DNA of 64,000 nt from RH-AL1 sp965277735 (GCA_965277735.1 CBDIDO010000003.1:2046001-2110000), one strand, 5' to 3'; counted from the first letter of the stretch, positions 35,201 through 44,301 are shown. Notes: a model not told the origin generated them from the sequence alone. Numbers and translations: made by a program.

Positions 35201-36249
35201 AAGCCTTCGAATACGTCAGCCCCGAAACCATCGAGGCCGCGATCGCCGCCGCGACGAGGCCCGGCGCGACCTATCTCGCCGCCGGCACGAACCTGCTCGA
35301 CCTCATGAAAGGCAACATCACGCGGCCCGACGTGCTGGTCGACGTCACGCGCCTGCCGGGCCTCGATCGCATCGAATGGCACGACGATGGCGGCGTGCGC
35401 ATCGGCGCGCTCGTCCGCAACAGCGACCTCGCGCACGATACCCGCTTCGCCAAGACCTATCCCGCGGTCGCCGAGGCGCTGTTGTCCGGCGCGTCGGCGC
35501 AACTGCGCAACGCGGCGACGACGGCAGGCAACGTCTTGCAGCGCACGCGCTGCGCCTATTTCTACGACACCGCCAGCGCCTGCAATCGCCGCAACCCCGG
35601 CAGCGGCTGCGGCGCGATCGGCGGCCTCGACCGGCTCTCCGCCGTGCTCGGCTGGAGCGACGCCTGCATCGCGACGCACCCCTCCGACTTCTGCGTGCCG
35701 CTCGTCGCGCTCGACGCCGTCGTCGAGATCGCGGGTGAAAAGGGCACGCGCGAGGTGCCGCTCGAGGCGTTCCACTTGCTGCCCGGCGCGACGCCGGACC
35801 GCGAGAGCGTGTTGCTGCCCGGCGAGCTGATCGTCGCCGTGCGCCTGCCTGCGGCCGCCGCTGAGTTCGCGGCGAACGCGCGTTACCTGAAGGTCCGCGA
35901 GCGCACCTCCTACGCCTTCGCCGTGGTGTCCTGCGCCGCGGCCCTGCGCATGGAGAACGGCACGATCGCCGAGGCGCGTGTGGCGCTCGGCGGCGTCGCC
36001 GCCAAGCCGTGGCGTGTCTCCACCGCCGAAGCGAAACTCGCCGGCGCGACGCCGGGCAAGGACGTCTTCCGTGCCGCGGCCGAGGCGGCGTTCGCGGAGG
36101 CCAAGCCGGTCGGCGGGAACGCCTTCAAGATCGAGCTCGGACGCCGCATCGTCGCGCGCGCCCTCGCCCTTGCCGCAGCCGGCACGCCCGATCGAATGCC
36201 CGCGCTGCCCGCCTCAGCCTTCGCACCGGGAGCTGCCCTCCATGCCTGA
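35197..36249 (+). CDS. Molybdenum aldehyde oxidoreductase, FAD subunit with [4Fe-4S] insertion (PaoB/YagS-like)
   Basis: FAD-binding middle subunit, 350 residues, GTG start at 35197. FAD motifs ATYLAAGTNLLDLMK and NAATTAGNV. A cysteine-rich insertion (RCAYFYDTASACNRRNPGSG-C; Cys119, 129, 138 and probably 157) is the extra [4Fe-4S] site described for E. coli PaoB. The C-terminal domain (VALGGVAAKPWR) is intact. It passes electrons from the Fe-S subunit onward. Overlaps the large subunit by eight bases (ATGCCTGA). Confidence 0.9.
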   Translation: MKAFEYVSPETIEAAIAAATRPGATYLAAGTNLLDLMKGNITRPDVLVDVTRLPGLDRIEWHDDGGVRIGALVRNSDLAHDTRFAKTYPAVAEALLSGASAQLRNAATTAGNVLQRTRCAYFYDTASACNRRNPGSGCGAIGGLDRLSAVLGWSDACIATHPSDFCVPLVALDAVVEIAGEKGTREVPLEAFHLLPGATPDRESVLLPGELIVAVRLPAAAAEFAANARYLKVRERTSYAFAVVSCAAALRMENGTIAEARVALGGVAAKPWRVSTAEAKLAGATPGKDVFRAAAEAAFAEAKPVGGNAFKIELGRRIVARALALAAAGTPDRMPALPASAFAPGAALHA

Positions 36250-38488
36250 CACCACCGCTATCGAACGCGCCCGCCACGGCTCCAGCGTTGGCCAGCCGCT
36301 GACCCGCCGCGACGGCTTCCTGAAAGTGACCGGGGGCGCCCGCTACGCCGCCGACAATCATCCTGAAGGTCTGCTTCACGCGGCGTTGGCCGTCGCATCG
36401 GTCGCCAGCGGAAAGGTGACGCACCTCGACGTCGCCGCCGCCAAGGCGCACCCCGGCGTCGTCGAGGTGATGACGCCAGACAACGTGCCGAAGCTCGCGA
36501 TCTCGCCCGACGAGAAGCCCGACCCGTTCGCCTTCAAGATCGAGGTGCTGCAGAACGCCGACGTGCGCTACGCGCATCAGCCGATCGCGGTGGTGATCGC
36601 CGAGACGCTCGAGGCGGCGCAGGAAGGCGTGGCGCTGCTCGCGCCGCGCTACCAGGAAGCCAAGCCGCATGTCGGGCTCGACGGTAACGATCCGTTCGAG
36701 CCGCCGGTGATCGGCGCCGGCAATCCGACGAAGGAGGGCACCGGCGACGTCGGTGCCCGGCTCGCCGAGGCCGCACAGCACATCGAGGCGACCTACGAGA
36801 CGGCGCCGCAGTACCACAACGCGATGGAGCCGCACGCGATCGTCGCGCAATGGAAGGGCGACAAGCTCGAGCTCGACACGCCCTCGCAGGCGCTGTCGAT
36901 GGCGCAGGGCCGGCTTGCCGGACTCTTGGGCCTGAAGCCGCAGGACATCCTGATCCGCAGCCCGTATCTCGGCGGCGGCTTCGGCTCGAAGGCGATCATG
37001 ACCGGCCCGCAGGTGCTCGGCATCCTCGCCGCCAAGCTCACCGGCCGCCCCGTGAAGCTCGTCGTCCGCCGCGAGCAGATGTTCGGCCCCGTCGGCCACC
37101 GCGCCGCGACGCGCCAGACGCTGCGGCTCGGCACCGAGACCGACGGCGCCCTCGTCGCGATCGATCATCATACCCGCGCGATCACCAGCACGTTCGACGA
37201 CTTCTACGAGCCTGCCGGCCTCGTCGCGCGCCACCTCTATGCGAGCGCTTCGATCGCCACCTCGCACGAGGGTGTGCGCGCGAATGTCGGGACGCCGGTC
37301 TTCATGCGCGCCCCAGGCGAGGCGACGGGCAGCGTCGCGCTCGAGAGCGCCATGGACGAGATGGCCGACAAGCTCGGCATGGACCCGCTCGAGTTCCGGT
37401 TGAAGAACTACGCCGAGATCGAGCCGATCACCGACAAGCCGTACTCCTCGAAAGCCTTGCGCCAGTGCTACGCGCAGGGCGCCGAGCGCTTCGGCTGGGC
37501 ACGACGGCCGCTGCAGCCGCGCCAGATGCGCGACGACGACGGCCTGCTCGTCGGCTGGGGCATGGGGACCGCGACCTTCCCGGCCTACATCTTCCAGGCC
37601 GAGGCCAGCGCCGAGCTGAAGGCCGACGGCACCGGGGAGATGCTGATCGGCGCGCACGACATGGGGCAGGGCGCCTGGACGAGCATCGCCCAGATCGCCG
37701 CCGATGCGCTCGGCATCCCCTACGAGAAGCTGACCTTCGACATGGGCGTCTCGACCTTGCCGAACGGCGGCATGGCCGGTGGCTCGGCCGGCACGGCGAC
37801 CGCGGGCTCGGCGGTGCAGAGCGCCGGCGACGATGTGATCCGTCAGCTCGGCGAATTGGCGACGGTGGACGAGCAGTCGCCGCTGTTCGGCGCCGGTAAC
37901 GCAGGTGTCTTTGCGCGCGAAGGGCGCCTGTTCCGCCGCGACGACGAGAGCCGCAGCGAACCGCTCGAGGCGATCATGGCGCGTGCCGGCCGCACGTCGA
38001 TCAAGGGCAAAGGCAAGGCCGCGCCCGACCAAGCGATGCAGCAGACCTACGCAATGCATGCGCACGGCGCCGTCTTCGCCGAGGTGAAGGTCGATCCCGA
38101 GCTCGGCCAAATGCGGGTGACGCGGCTCGTCGGCGCGTTCGCCGCCGGCCGCATCGTCAACCCGCGCATGGTGACGAGCCAGTACTACGGCGGGATGATC
38201 TGGGGCCTGTCCTTCGCCCTGCACGAGCACGCGCTCTTCGATCCCCGCTCGGGCCGGCCGATGAACGCCAATCTCGGCGAGTACCATGTGCCGGTGAACG
38301 CCGACGTGCCCTCGATCGAGGCGATCCTCGTCGAGGAGCACGATCCTTACGTGAACGCGCTCGGCATCAAGGGCGTCGGCGAGATCGGCATCACCGGCAC
38401 GGCTGGTGCGATCGCCAACGCGGTCTGGCACGCGACCGGTTTCAGGGTGCGCGAGATCCCGATCACGCTCGACAAGCTGCTGGGGTAG
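36242..38488 (+). CDS. Molybdenum aldehyde oxidoreductase, large molybdopterin subunit (PaoC/YagR-like)
   Basis: Catalytic subunit, 748 residues, binding the molybdenum cofactor. Landmarks: N-terminal domain with LTRRDGFLKVTGGARYAADN, YLGGGFGSKAIM, RAPGEATGSVALESAMDEMA, GAHDMGQGAWTSIAQIAADA, and the C-terminal GIKGVGEIGITG with the catalytic glutamate at about residue 714. The three-gene order and the 4Fe-4S FAD subunit match E. coli paoABC, an aromatic-aldehyde oxidase using the MCD cofactor. Cofactor finishing genes are not adjacent but occur at 4.2-6.8 kb. The actual substrate is unknown. Confidence 0.9.
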   Translation: MPDTTAIERARHGSSVGQPLTRRDGFLKVTGGARYAADNHPEGLLHAALAVASVASGKVTHLDVAAAKAHPGVVEVMTPDNVPKLAISPDEKPDPFAFKIEVLQNADVRYAHQPIAVVIAETLEAAQEGVALLAPRYQEAKPHVGLDGNDPFEPPVIGAGNPTKEGTGDVGARLAEAAQHIEATYETAPQYHNAMEPHAIVAQWKGDKLELDTPSQALSMAQGRLAGLLGLKPQDILIRSPYLGGGFGSKAIMTGPQVLGILAAKLTGRPVKLVVRREQMFGPVGHRAATRQTLRLGTETDGALVAIDHHTRAITSTFDDFYEPAGLVARHLYASASIATSHEGVRANVGTPVFMRAPGEATGSVALESAMDEMADKLGMDPLEFRLKNYAEIEPITDKPYSSKALRQCYAQGAERFGWARRPLQPRQMRDDDGLLVGWGMGTATFPAYIFQAEASAELKADGTGEMLIGAHDMGQGAWTSIAQIAADALGIPYEKLTFDMGVSTLPNGGMAGGSAGTATAGSAVQSAGDDVIRQLGELATVDEQSPLFGAGNAGVFAREGRLFRRDDESRSEPLEAIMARAGRTSIKGKGKAAPDQAMQQTYAMHAHGAVFAEVKVDPELGQMRVTRLVGAFAAGRIVNPRMVTSQYYGGMIWGLSFALHEHALFDPRSGRPMNANLGEYHVPVNADVPSIEAILVEEHDPYVNALGIKGVGEIGITGTAGAIANAVWHATGFRVREIPITLDKLLG

Positions 38489-38511
38489 CGCCAGCCGATC
38501 GGGAATGTCGC

Positions 38512-38685
38512 TTACGGGAGACGAGTTGTTTCGGACGTCGCCGCCTTTGTCGCTCGGCGGCAGCGCTCGGAGCAGTACCGCACCTCGTCCCAGTTGGCGC
38601 CCCACTTGCGCCGCCACGTGAACGGGCGGCCGCAAACGGGGCAGATCTTGCTCGGCAAGTCGCGCTTCTCGATGCGCTTCGTCAT
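38512..38685 (-). CDS. DUF2256 small zinc-ribbon-like protein
   Basis: 57 residues with four cysteines in two pairs, ICPVCGRPFTWRRKW and VRYCSERCRRA. This is the DUF2256 pattern (usually annotated as hypothetical, found in many proteobacteria). The pairs suggest a zinc site. The start overlaps the bioA stop by four bases (ATGA), so it is co-translated with bioA. Function unknown. Confidence 0.75.
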   Translation of the reverse strand: MTKRIEKRDLPSKICPVCGRPFTWRRKWGANWDEVRYCSERCRRATKAATSETTRLP

Positions 38686-39992
38686 CCCGGATGCTGGCGG
38701 CCGTGCGCGCCCGCGACCTCGACGAGCGCGGCAACAAGCGCCGCCAGCTCGTCTTCGGGCATGTTCAGCGCCGGCGTTAGATAGGCGATGGTGCGGAACG
38801 GGCGGACCCAGACGCCGGCCGCGATGAAGCGCGCTTTGAGCGCGTCCATGTCTGGGATCGCAGCCAGCTCGACGACGCCGATCGCACCTTTGACGCGCAC
38901 GTCGCGGATACCGGGGCGCCCGGCAAGGGGCGCCAGTCCCGCGTGCAGCGCCGCCTCGATCGCCGCGACCTGTGCGAGCCGCGGCTCGCTGTCGAACAGG
39001 TCGAGCGAGGCATTCGCCGCGGCGCACGCCAACGGGTTCGCCATATAGGTCGGTCCGTGCATCAGCGCGTGTATCGGATCGTCGGACAGGAAGGCCTCGA
39101 ACACGCCACGTGAGGCGATCGTCGCGGCGAGCGCCATCGTGCCGCCCGTCAGTGCCTTCGACAGCGTCAGGATGTCTGGTGCGACACCCGCCGCGTCGCA
39201 GGCGAGCATCGCTCCGGTGCGCCCGAAACCAGTGAAGATCTCGTCGAAGATCAGCAGCGCGCCGCACCGGTCCGCTGCCGCGCGCAGGCGCGCCAGCACG
39301 GCCGCATCGTGCACCAACATCCCGCCCGCGCCCTGCACCAGCGGCTCGACGAGGATCGCGGCGATGCGGTGGCCGTCGCGAGCGAGCTGCGCGTCGAGTG
39401 CGGCGCAACTGGCGTCGTCACGCGGGAGGTCGGCGATGATCTGCTCTGGCAGCACGCCGGCGAATAGAGCATGCATGCCTTCGTCGGGATCGCACACCGC
39501 CATCGTCGCCAGCGTGTCGCCGTGGTAGCCGCCGCGGAAGGCGAGGATCTTCGTCCGTCCGCGCTCGCCGCGGTTCAGCGCCGCCTGGATCGCCATCTTC
39601 ATCGCGACCTCGACCGAGACCGAGCCGGAATCGGTGAAGAACACGTGGTCGAGATCGCCCGGCGCCAAGGCCGCCAGGCGCGCCGCGAGCCGCGCCGCTG
39701 GCTCGTGGGTCAATCCTCCGAACATCACATGCGGCATGATCTCGAGCTGGTGCCGCACAGCCTCGGCGATATGCGGATGGTTGTAGCCGTGGCAGGCCGT
39801 CCACCAGCTGGCGATGCCGTCGATCAGCTCGCGGCCGTCGGCGAGCGTGATCCGGCAGCCCCGCGTCGAAACGACGGGCAGGGCAGGGGCGGCCGTCTTC
39901 ATCTGGCAGTACGGGCGCCAGAGGTGCGCGCGCCCGGCGGCGAGCCACGCGGGCCCGTGATGCTCTCGCGTCATAGCCGCGAGCTTTGACAT
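38682..39992 (-). CDS. bioA: Adenosylmethionine-8-amino-7-oxononanoate aminotransferase
   Basis: PLP-dependent class III aminotransferase of biotin synthesis, converting KAPA to DAPA with SAM as amino donor. Key regions: HLWRPYCQMKTA, GIASWWTACHGYNHPHI, FFTDSGSVSVEVAMKMA, RGGYHGDTLATMA, LIFDEIFTGFGRTG and the PLP lysine in ILTLSKALTGG. Starts at ATG 39992 or 39974 are both plausible; neither has a clear ribosome site. The longer open frame to 40163 overlaps bioF on the other strand and is rejected. About 436 residues. Divergent from bioF with only 28 bases between. Confidence 0.93.
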   Translation of the reverse strand: MSKLAAMTREHHGPAWLAAGRAHLWRPYCQMKTAAPALPVVSTRGCRITLADGRELIDGIASWWTACHGYNHPHIAEAVRHQLEIMPHVMFGGLTHEPAARLAARLAALAPGDLDHVFFTDSGSVSVEVAMKMAIQAALNRGERGRTKILAFRGGYHGDTLATMAVCDPDEGMHALFAGVLPEQIIADLPRDDASCAALDAQLARDGHRIAAILVEPLVQGAGGMLVHDAAVLARLRAAADRCGALLIFDEIFTGFGRTGAMLACDAAGVAPDILTLSKALTGGTMALAATIASRGVFEAFLSDDPIHALMHGPTYMANPLACAAANASLDLFDSEPRLAQVAAIEAALHAGLAPLAGRPGIRDVRVKGAIGVVELAAIPDMDALKARFIAAGVWVRPFRTIAYLTPALNMPEDELAALVAALVEVAGAHGRQHPG

Positions 39993-40020
39993 TTCGCGGG
40001 TCCCGGCGCCAGAGAAGGCG

Positions 40021-41169
40021 ATGCTGTCGCTCGACCGATACGCGGAAGACAAGCTCGACGCGCTGGAGCGCCGGGCGCTGCGCCGCACGCTCTCCGACAC
40101 CGCACGCGAGGATGCCCCCTGCGTCACGCGCGGTGGCCGACGGCTGCTCTCCTTTTCCTGCAACGATTATCTCGGCCTGTCGCGCCACCCGGCGGTCAAG
40201 GCGGCGGCGATCGCGGCGGTCGAGCGCTACGGGGCAGGGGCGGGCGCCTCGCGCCTCGTCACCGGCAACCACCCGCTGTTTGCCGCGCTGGAGAGCCGCC
40301 TCGCGGCGATGAAAGGCGCCGAGGACGCCTGCGTCTTCGGCTCCGGCTATCTCGCCAACATCGGCGTGCTCGGCGTGGTCGCCGGCGCGGACGATCTCAT
40401 CCTCATCGACGAGCTCGCGCACGCCTGCCTGTTCGCCGGCGCCCGGCTCTCGGGCGCCCGCACGCTGACCTTCCGCCACAATGATGCGGATGCCGCCGCC
40501 GCCTTGCTGGCCGCGCATCGCGCCACGCATCGCCACGCCCTCGTCGTCACCGAGACCGTGTTCTCGATGGACGGCGACCGCGCGCCGGTCGCCGCGCTCG
40601 CGGCCCTCGCCGAGGCGCACGAGGCGTGGCTCGTCACGGACGACGCGCACGGCTTCGGCCTCGACGGCGGCGACGAGACGGCGCACGTGCCGCTGCGCAT
40701 GGGCACGCTGTCGAAGGCGATCGGCGGCTACGGCGGCTATCTCGCGGCCTCGGCGCCCGTCGTCGCGCTGATGCGCACGCGGGCGCGCTCCTTCGTCTAT
40801 TCGACCGGCCTGCCGCCGGCCTCGGCTGCGGCAGCGCTCGCAGCGCTCGAGATCGTCGCCGCGGAGCCCGCGCTGCGCGCCGCACCGCGCCGCAAGGCAC
40901 TTCGCTTCACGCGGGCGCTGAACCTGCCCGACGCCGAGAGCGCGATCGTGCCGCTCGTGCTCGGTGCACCGGAGGCGGCGCTCGCGGCCTCGGCGGCCCT
41001 CGAACGTGCCGGCTTCCTCGTCACCGCGATCCGGCCGCCGACGGTGCCCGACGGCACGGCGCGGCTGCGCTTCGCCTTCTGCGCGCTGCACGAGGACGCG
41101 GACATCGACCGGCTCGCCGCCACCGTCCGCGACGAGGTGTTGAGGGAGCCATGCCCGGCCTCTTCGTAA
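40021..41169 (+). CDS. bioF: 8-amino-7-oxononanoate synthase
   Basis: PLP enzyme joining pimeloyl thioester and alanine to KAPA, 382 residues. Signatures: FSCNDYLGLSRHPAVK, SRLVTGNHPLFAALE, VFSMDGDRAPVAALAAL, TDDAHGFGL and the PLP lysine in MGTLSKAIGGYGG. AGAGAAGG precedes ATG 40021. The end overlaps bioD by 19 bases. bioB is not in the window. Confidence 0.95.
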   Translation: MLSLDRYAEDKLDALERRALRRTLSDTAREDAPCVTRGGRRLLSFSCNDYLGLSRHPAVKAAAIAAVERYGAGAGASRLVTGNHPLFAALESRLAAMKGAEDACVFGSGYLANIGVLGVVAGADDLILIDELAHACLFAGARLSGARTLTFRHNDADAAAALLAAHRATHRHALVVTETVFSMDGDRAPVAALAALAEAHEAWLVTDDAHGFGLDGGDETAHVPLRMGTLSKAIGGYGGYLAASAPVVALMRTRARSFVYSTGLPPASAAAALAALEIVAAEPALRAAPRRKALRFTRALNLPDAESAIVPLVLGAPEAALAASAALERAGFLVTAIRPPTVPDGTARLRFAFCALHEDADIDRLAATVRDEVLREPCPASS

Positions 41170-41816
41170 CCGCGACCGGCACGGACGTCGGCAAGACCTT
41201 CGTCACCGCAGGCCTGATCCGTGCCGCGCGTCGCGCCGGACATCCCGTCGACGCGCTTAAGCCCATCCTCTCCGGCTACGATCCCGCCGAGGCCGCGGCG
41301 AGCGACGCCGGCGTGCTGCTCGAAGCGCTCGGCCGCGCCCCGACGCCCGACGCCGTGGTGGCCATCGCGCCGTTTCGCTTCGTCGCGCCGCTGTCGCCTG
41401 ACATGGCCGCCGCGGCCGAGGGACGGACGATCGACTTCGAGGCGGTTGTCGCGGTCTGTCGCGCGCGGCTCGCGCCGGACAAGCTGACGCTGATCGAAGG
41501 GGTCGGCGGCGTGATGGTGCCCCTCGACGCCTGCCGCACGATCTTCGATCTCGCCGCCGCGCTGGCGCTACCCGTCGTGCTCGTCTCGGCGACAGCGCTC
41601 GGCGCGATCAGCCACCTGCTCGCCGCCCGCGCCGTGCTCCGTGCTGGCAGCCTGAATATCCGAGCGATCGTGCTGAACGAATCCGATGCGAGCACCGTGC
41701 CGCTCGCATCGACCGTGGCGACGCTGGCCAATTTCTGCGACGAGCCGCTCCTTGTCGTCGGACGCGACGCGGGCCCGGCGACCTTCGATGCACTTCTCGG
41801 CCGCTTGCTCGCCTGA
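41151..41816 (+). CDS. bioD: Dethiobiotin synthetase
   Basis: ATP-dependent carboxylase closing the ureido ring of dethiobiotin, 221 residues. P-loop FVTATGTDVGKTFVTAGLI at the N-terminus, the substrate loop LKPILSGYD, and VEGVGGV-type IEGVGGVMVPLD near residue 116. GAGGGAG precedes the ATG inside the bioF end, which indicates coupled translation. Confidence 0.95.
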   Translation: MPGLFVTATGTDVGKTFVTAGLIRAARRAGHPVDALKPILSGYDPAEAAASDAGVLLEALGRAPTPDAVVAIAPFRFVAPLSPDMAAAAEGRTIDFEAVVAVCRARLAPDKLTLIEGVGGVMVPLDACRTIFDLAAALALPVVLVSATALGAISHLLAARAVLRAGSLNIRAIVLNESDASTVPLASTVATLANFCDEPLLVVGRDAGPATFDALLGRLLA

Positions 41817-41856
41817 CCCTTCACCCCGCGCGCGAAACGCGGCATAAGGGGCGCGC

Positions 41857-41927
41857 GCGGGTGTAGCTCAATGGTAGAGCAGCAGCCTTCCAAGCTGAAT
41901 ACGAGGGTTCGATTCCCTTCACCCGCT
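41857..41927 (+). tRNA. tRNA-Gly (anticodon UCC)
   Basis: A complete cloverleaf: acceptor GCGGGTG/CACCCGC, D arm GCTC/GAGC, anticodon loop CTTCCAA with TCC, and T arm GAGGG-TTCGATT-CCCTT with a G/T wobble. The discriminator is T41927, followed by CC then G, so CCA is not fully encoded. The same 3' end recurs at 59228-59243 followed by A, which would complete CCA. This gene therefore looks like the integration site of the selenium island. Confidence 0.95.
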
Positions 41928-41929
41928 CC
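41914..41929 (+). repeat. Putative attL: tRNA-Gly 3' end, 16-bp direct repeat with 59228-59243
   Basis: TCCCTTCACCCGCTCC is the last part of tRNA-Gly plus CC and recurs exactly once downstream in the same orientation, 17.3 kb away. Use of a tRNA 3' end as the attachment core is typical of tyrosine-integrase elements. No integrase gene remains in the interval. Confidence 0.6.
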
Positions 41930-42107
41930 GTGGCTGCCGCCTACAATCTCGTGAGACTGCCGAAGCTCCTCGCCGCGTAGCGCGGCCGACACCGACAAAC
42001 AAAGCCAGCGCCGAGCACCTCTCCATGCGGTCCTCTCCAAGACCGCGCCGATCGAGCCCCGCACCTCGTTCAGCCCAACGAAAGCGCCTTCTTCAGCAGC
42101 CTGTTAG
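41930..42107 (+). pseudogene. IS5-like transposase C-terminal remnant and right end
   Basis: Directly after the tRNA CC, the frame from 41930 to the stop at 41978-41980 reads AAAYNLVRLPKLLAA, the usual C-terminus of IS5-family transposases. The following bases end in TTCAGCAGCCTGTTAG (about 42092-42107), a typical IS5-type terminal repeat. The rest of the element is missing. The region 42108-42180 shows nothing else. Confidence 0.65.
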
Positions 42108-42180
42108 CAAAGCAGAGGCGGAGCGACGGATGGGACCGCCTCTGGCGGCTGAGTATGCGGCCGGATTGTCGACCTCCAGC

Positions 42181-43604
42181 CTAATCATTGGGCAACAGGG
42201 AAGGGCCAAGCCTGCTCTGGAGCATGGGTGACTGGAGCTGATCCAAGAACGCGTTCTCGTCCTCGAGCGTACGAAGGTCGAGAAGGAAGGTGTCCTCGGC
42301 GACGCGTCCGATCACCGGCACCGGCAGGGCCCGGAGCTGCTCCGAAAGTGCCTTGAGCCAGCGCCCATCCCCCTTCCCGGGGTGCAGCGGCCGTAGCGCG
42401 ATGGCAGCCGACGGTAACGTTTCCACAGGAAGCGCGCCGCTCCCGATCTGGCTGGCGCAACTGGTGATCGCGACCTGCGCCGCGCCGGCGAACGCCCCTC
42501 GAAGGCAGGAAGAAGTCGCTCTGCTTGCGCCATGATGTCGGTTTGGGCGCGGGTGAGAAGTCGCAGCGTAGGTAGGCGCTGCGCAAGGCGGTCTGGATCG
42601 AGGTAGAGGCGCAGCACGACCTCCATCGCGGCGAAGACCTCCTTGCCGACGCGGAGCGCCCGCTTAAGTGGATGCTTTCGTATCTTCTGGATCAGGTCCT
42701 TGCGCCCGGCGATGAGGCCGCATTGCATGCCGCCGAGCAGCTTGTCGCCGGAGAAGGTGACGACGTCGGCGTGTCGCACCGCGTCCATCACGGTCGGCTC
42801 GGATGGCAAGCCGTACGCAGCGAACTCGACGAGATTGCCCGAGCCAAGATCGTCGAGCATGAGGATGCCGCGTTCGCGGCAGAGTGTGCCGAGCGCGGCG
42901 TCGTCGACGGCCGCCGTGAAGCCTCTGATCTCGTAGTTCGACTGATGAACCTTCATCGCGGCAATCGTGTCCGGGCCGATGTTGTCGGCGTAGTCGCGCA
43001 GATGCGTGCGGTTGGTGGTCCCGATCTCCTTAAGCCTGCAGCCGGCGCGGGCCATCACGTCGGGCACGCGGAAGGCGCCGCCGATCTCGACCAGCTCGCC
43101 GCGAGAGACGAGCACCTCCTTGTCACTGGCGAGTGCTGCGAGCACGAGCAGAACGGCGGCCGCGTTGTTGTTTACGATCGTCGCCGCTTCGGCGCCGGTG
43201 AGCCGGCAGATCAGCGGCTCGAGATGGTCGTCGCGCTCGCCGCGCTTGCCGGTTGCGACGTCGAATTCGAGGTTGCTGGCGCCGGTCAGCACGCGCGCCA
43301 CGGCCTCGGCGGCCTCGGGCGGCAGCAGCGCGCGACCGAGATTGGTGTGCAGCACCGTGCCGGTGAGGTTGAAGACGCGACGCAACGAGGGGGCGAACAG
43401 TTTTTCGAGCGCGCCGGCGGCCGTAGCGACGAGGGTCGCCTCATCGCCGGCCTGCCGCCCCTTCCGAGCGGCCGAGAGCGCATCCCGGATCGCTTCCACG
43501 GTCGGCTTGCGGCCGTAAATTTCGGCAAGCACGAGCGCCTCGGGCGTCCCAAGCAGGCGATCGACCGAAGGCAGGCGGCAGGCGGCGTGAGGTTCGATGT
43601 TCAT
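42181..43604 (-). pseudogene. selA: L-seryl-tRNA(Sec) selenium transferase, one-base frameshift near the C-terminus
   Basis: PLP enzyme turning Ser-tRNA(Sec) into Sec-tRNA(Sec) with selenophosphate. The frame from ATG 43604 carries RLPSVDRLLGTPEALVLAEI, NLTGTVLHTNLGRALLPPEA, TGAEAATIVNNNAAAVLLVL, EIGTTNRTHLRDY and the PLP lysine in FSGDKLLGGMQCGLI. After AERLLPAFEG (about residue 367) the family sequence continues in another frame. A fifth G in the run at 42495-42498 would restore AFAGAAQVAITSCASQ and the C-terminus ALPVPVIGRVAEDTFLLDLR, ending at 42181 (474 residues). Either a homopolymer sequencing error or a real late frameshift; everything else is intact, so error is likely. Confidence 0.85.
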
Positions 43605-43633
43605 GATGGACGCGTCTGGCTCGCGCGGAAGGA

Positions 43634-43730
43634 TGGCGGAAGAGAGTGGGAGTCGAACCCACCAAAGACCGCCTGGCGGCCTCTCCCGGATTTGAAGTCC
43701 GGACGCCCCACCGGGGAACGCATCTCCTCC
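43634..43730 (-). tRNA. selC: tRNA-Sec (anticodon UCA)
   Basis: A 97-base tRNA on the minus strand with CCA encoded. The acceptor stem is 8 bp (GGAGGAGA with TCTCTTCC, one G/T pair). Anticodon stem TCCGGAC/ATCCGG flanks the loop with TCA (43693-43695). A long variable arm (GGCCGCCAGGCGGTC) and the T arm GTGGG-TTCGACT-CCCAC follow. Long acceptor, long variable arm and UCA anticodon together identify selenocysteine tRNA. It lies 29 bases upstream of selA. Confidence 0.95.
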
Positions 43731-43831
43731 TTATGACGCGCACCAAAGCTTGGTGCGCGATGTTTCGCAAGCCCGTCGCTCGGTCGACCTTCGACGCAAC
43801 GGCTGCGGCGTCGTGAGCGGGGATCGTTTCG

Positions 43832-44299
43832 ATGACACCGACGTTGCGTCGGCTCGAAACAGGAAAGGTTTTCCCCGATGGCCGACCGACCGTCATCGAC
43901 AGCATCGACGGCTTCGAGAAAGCTAACGAGCTGGTCGACACGGCGAGCTACAAGCCGATCTTCATCGAAGTCATCGACGAACGACGTAAGATCGCCGAAG
44001 AGATCGAGGCGCATATCCGTCAGGCGGCCGGGACGCCGGACGACGAGGGCACCATGATGGCCTCCGCACATCGCATGCTGATGAAGCTTCGCGACGTGGT
44101 GTCGAGTGGCGACATCGCCGTGGTCGACGAAGCCGAGCGCGGCGAGGACTACATCAAGGCCAAGTTCGAGAAGGCGGCCCAGGATCGAGATCTATCGCCC
44201 GAGATCAGCGCTTTCGTCGCTTCGGCTGCCACGCGCGTCCGTGCCGGGCATGATCTCATTCGCGACCTCAAGCATTCGCTCCACGCGGCGAAGGCCTAG
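43832..44299 (+). CDS. PA2169/DUF2383-like four-helix-bundle protein
   Basis: 155 residues, all-helical, with the pattern of the DUF2383 ferritin-like bundle: KANELVDTASYKPIFIEVID, ERRKIAEEIEAHIRQAAGTP, the ERGEDYIKAKFEKA helix and a final AGHDLIRDLKHSL. No signal peptide. It is the only rightward gene inside the selA-selD block, converging on selB with two bases between stops. Its link with selenium is unknown; it may be a passenger. Confidence 0.65.
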   Translation: MTPTLRRLETGKVFPDGRPTVIDSIDGFEKANELVDTASYKPIFIEVIDERRKIAEEIEAHIRQAAGTPDDEGTMMASAHRMLMKLRDVVSSGDIAVVDEAERGEDYIKAKFEKAAQDRDLSPEISAFVASAATRVRAGHDLIRDLKHSLHAAKA

Positions 44300-44301
44300 C
44301 C

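Noticed and set aside
40003..40163. N-terminal extension of bioA to 40163
   Set aside because: It would overlap the bioF coding start, and its residues are not aminotransferase-like.
42181..42426. A separate small gene starting METLPSAAIALRPL
   Set aside because: It is the C-terminus of SelA displaced by the one-base frameshift.
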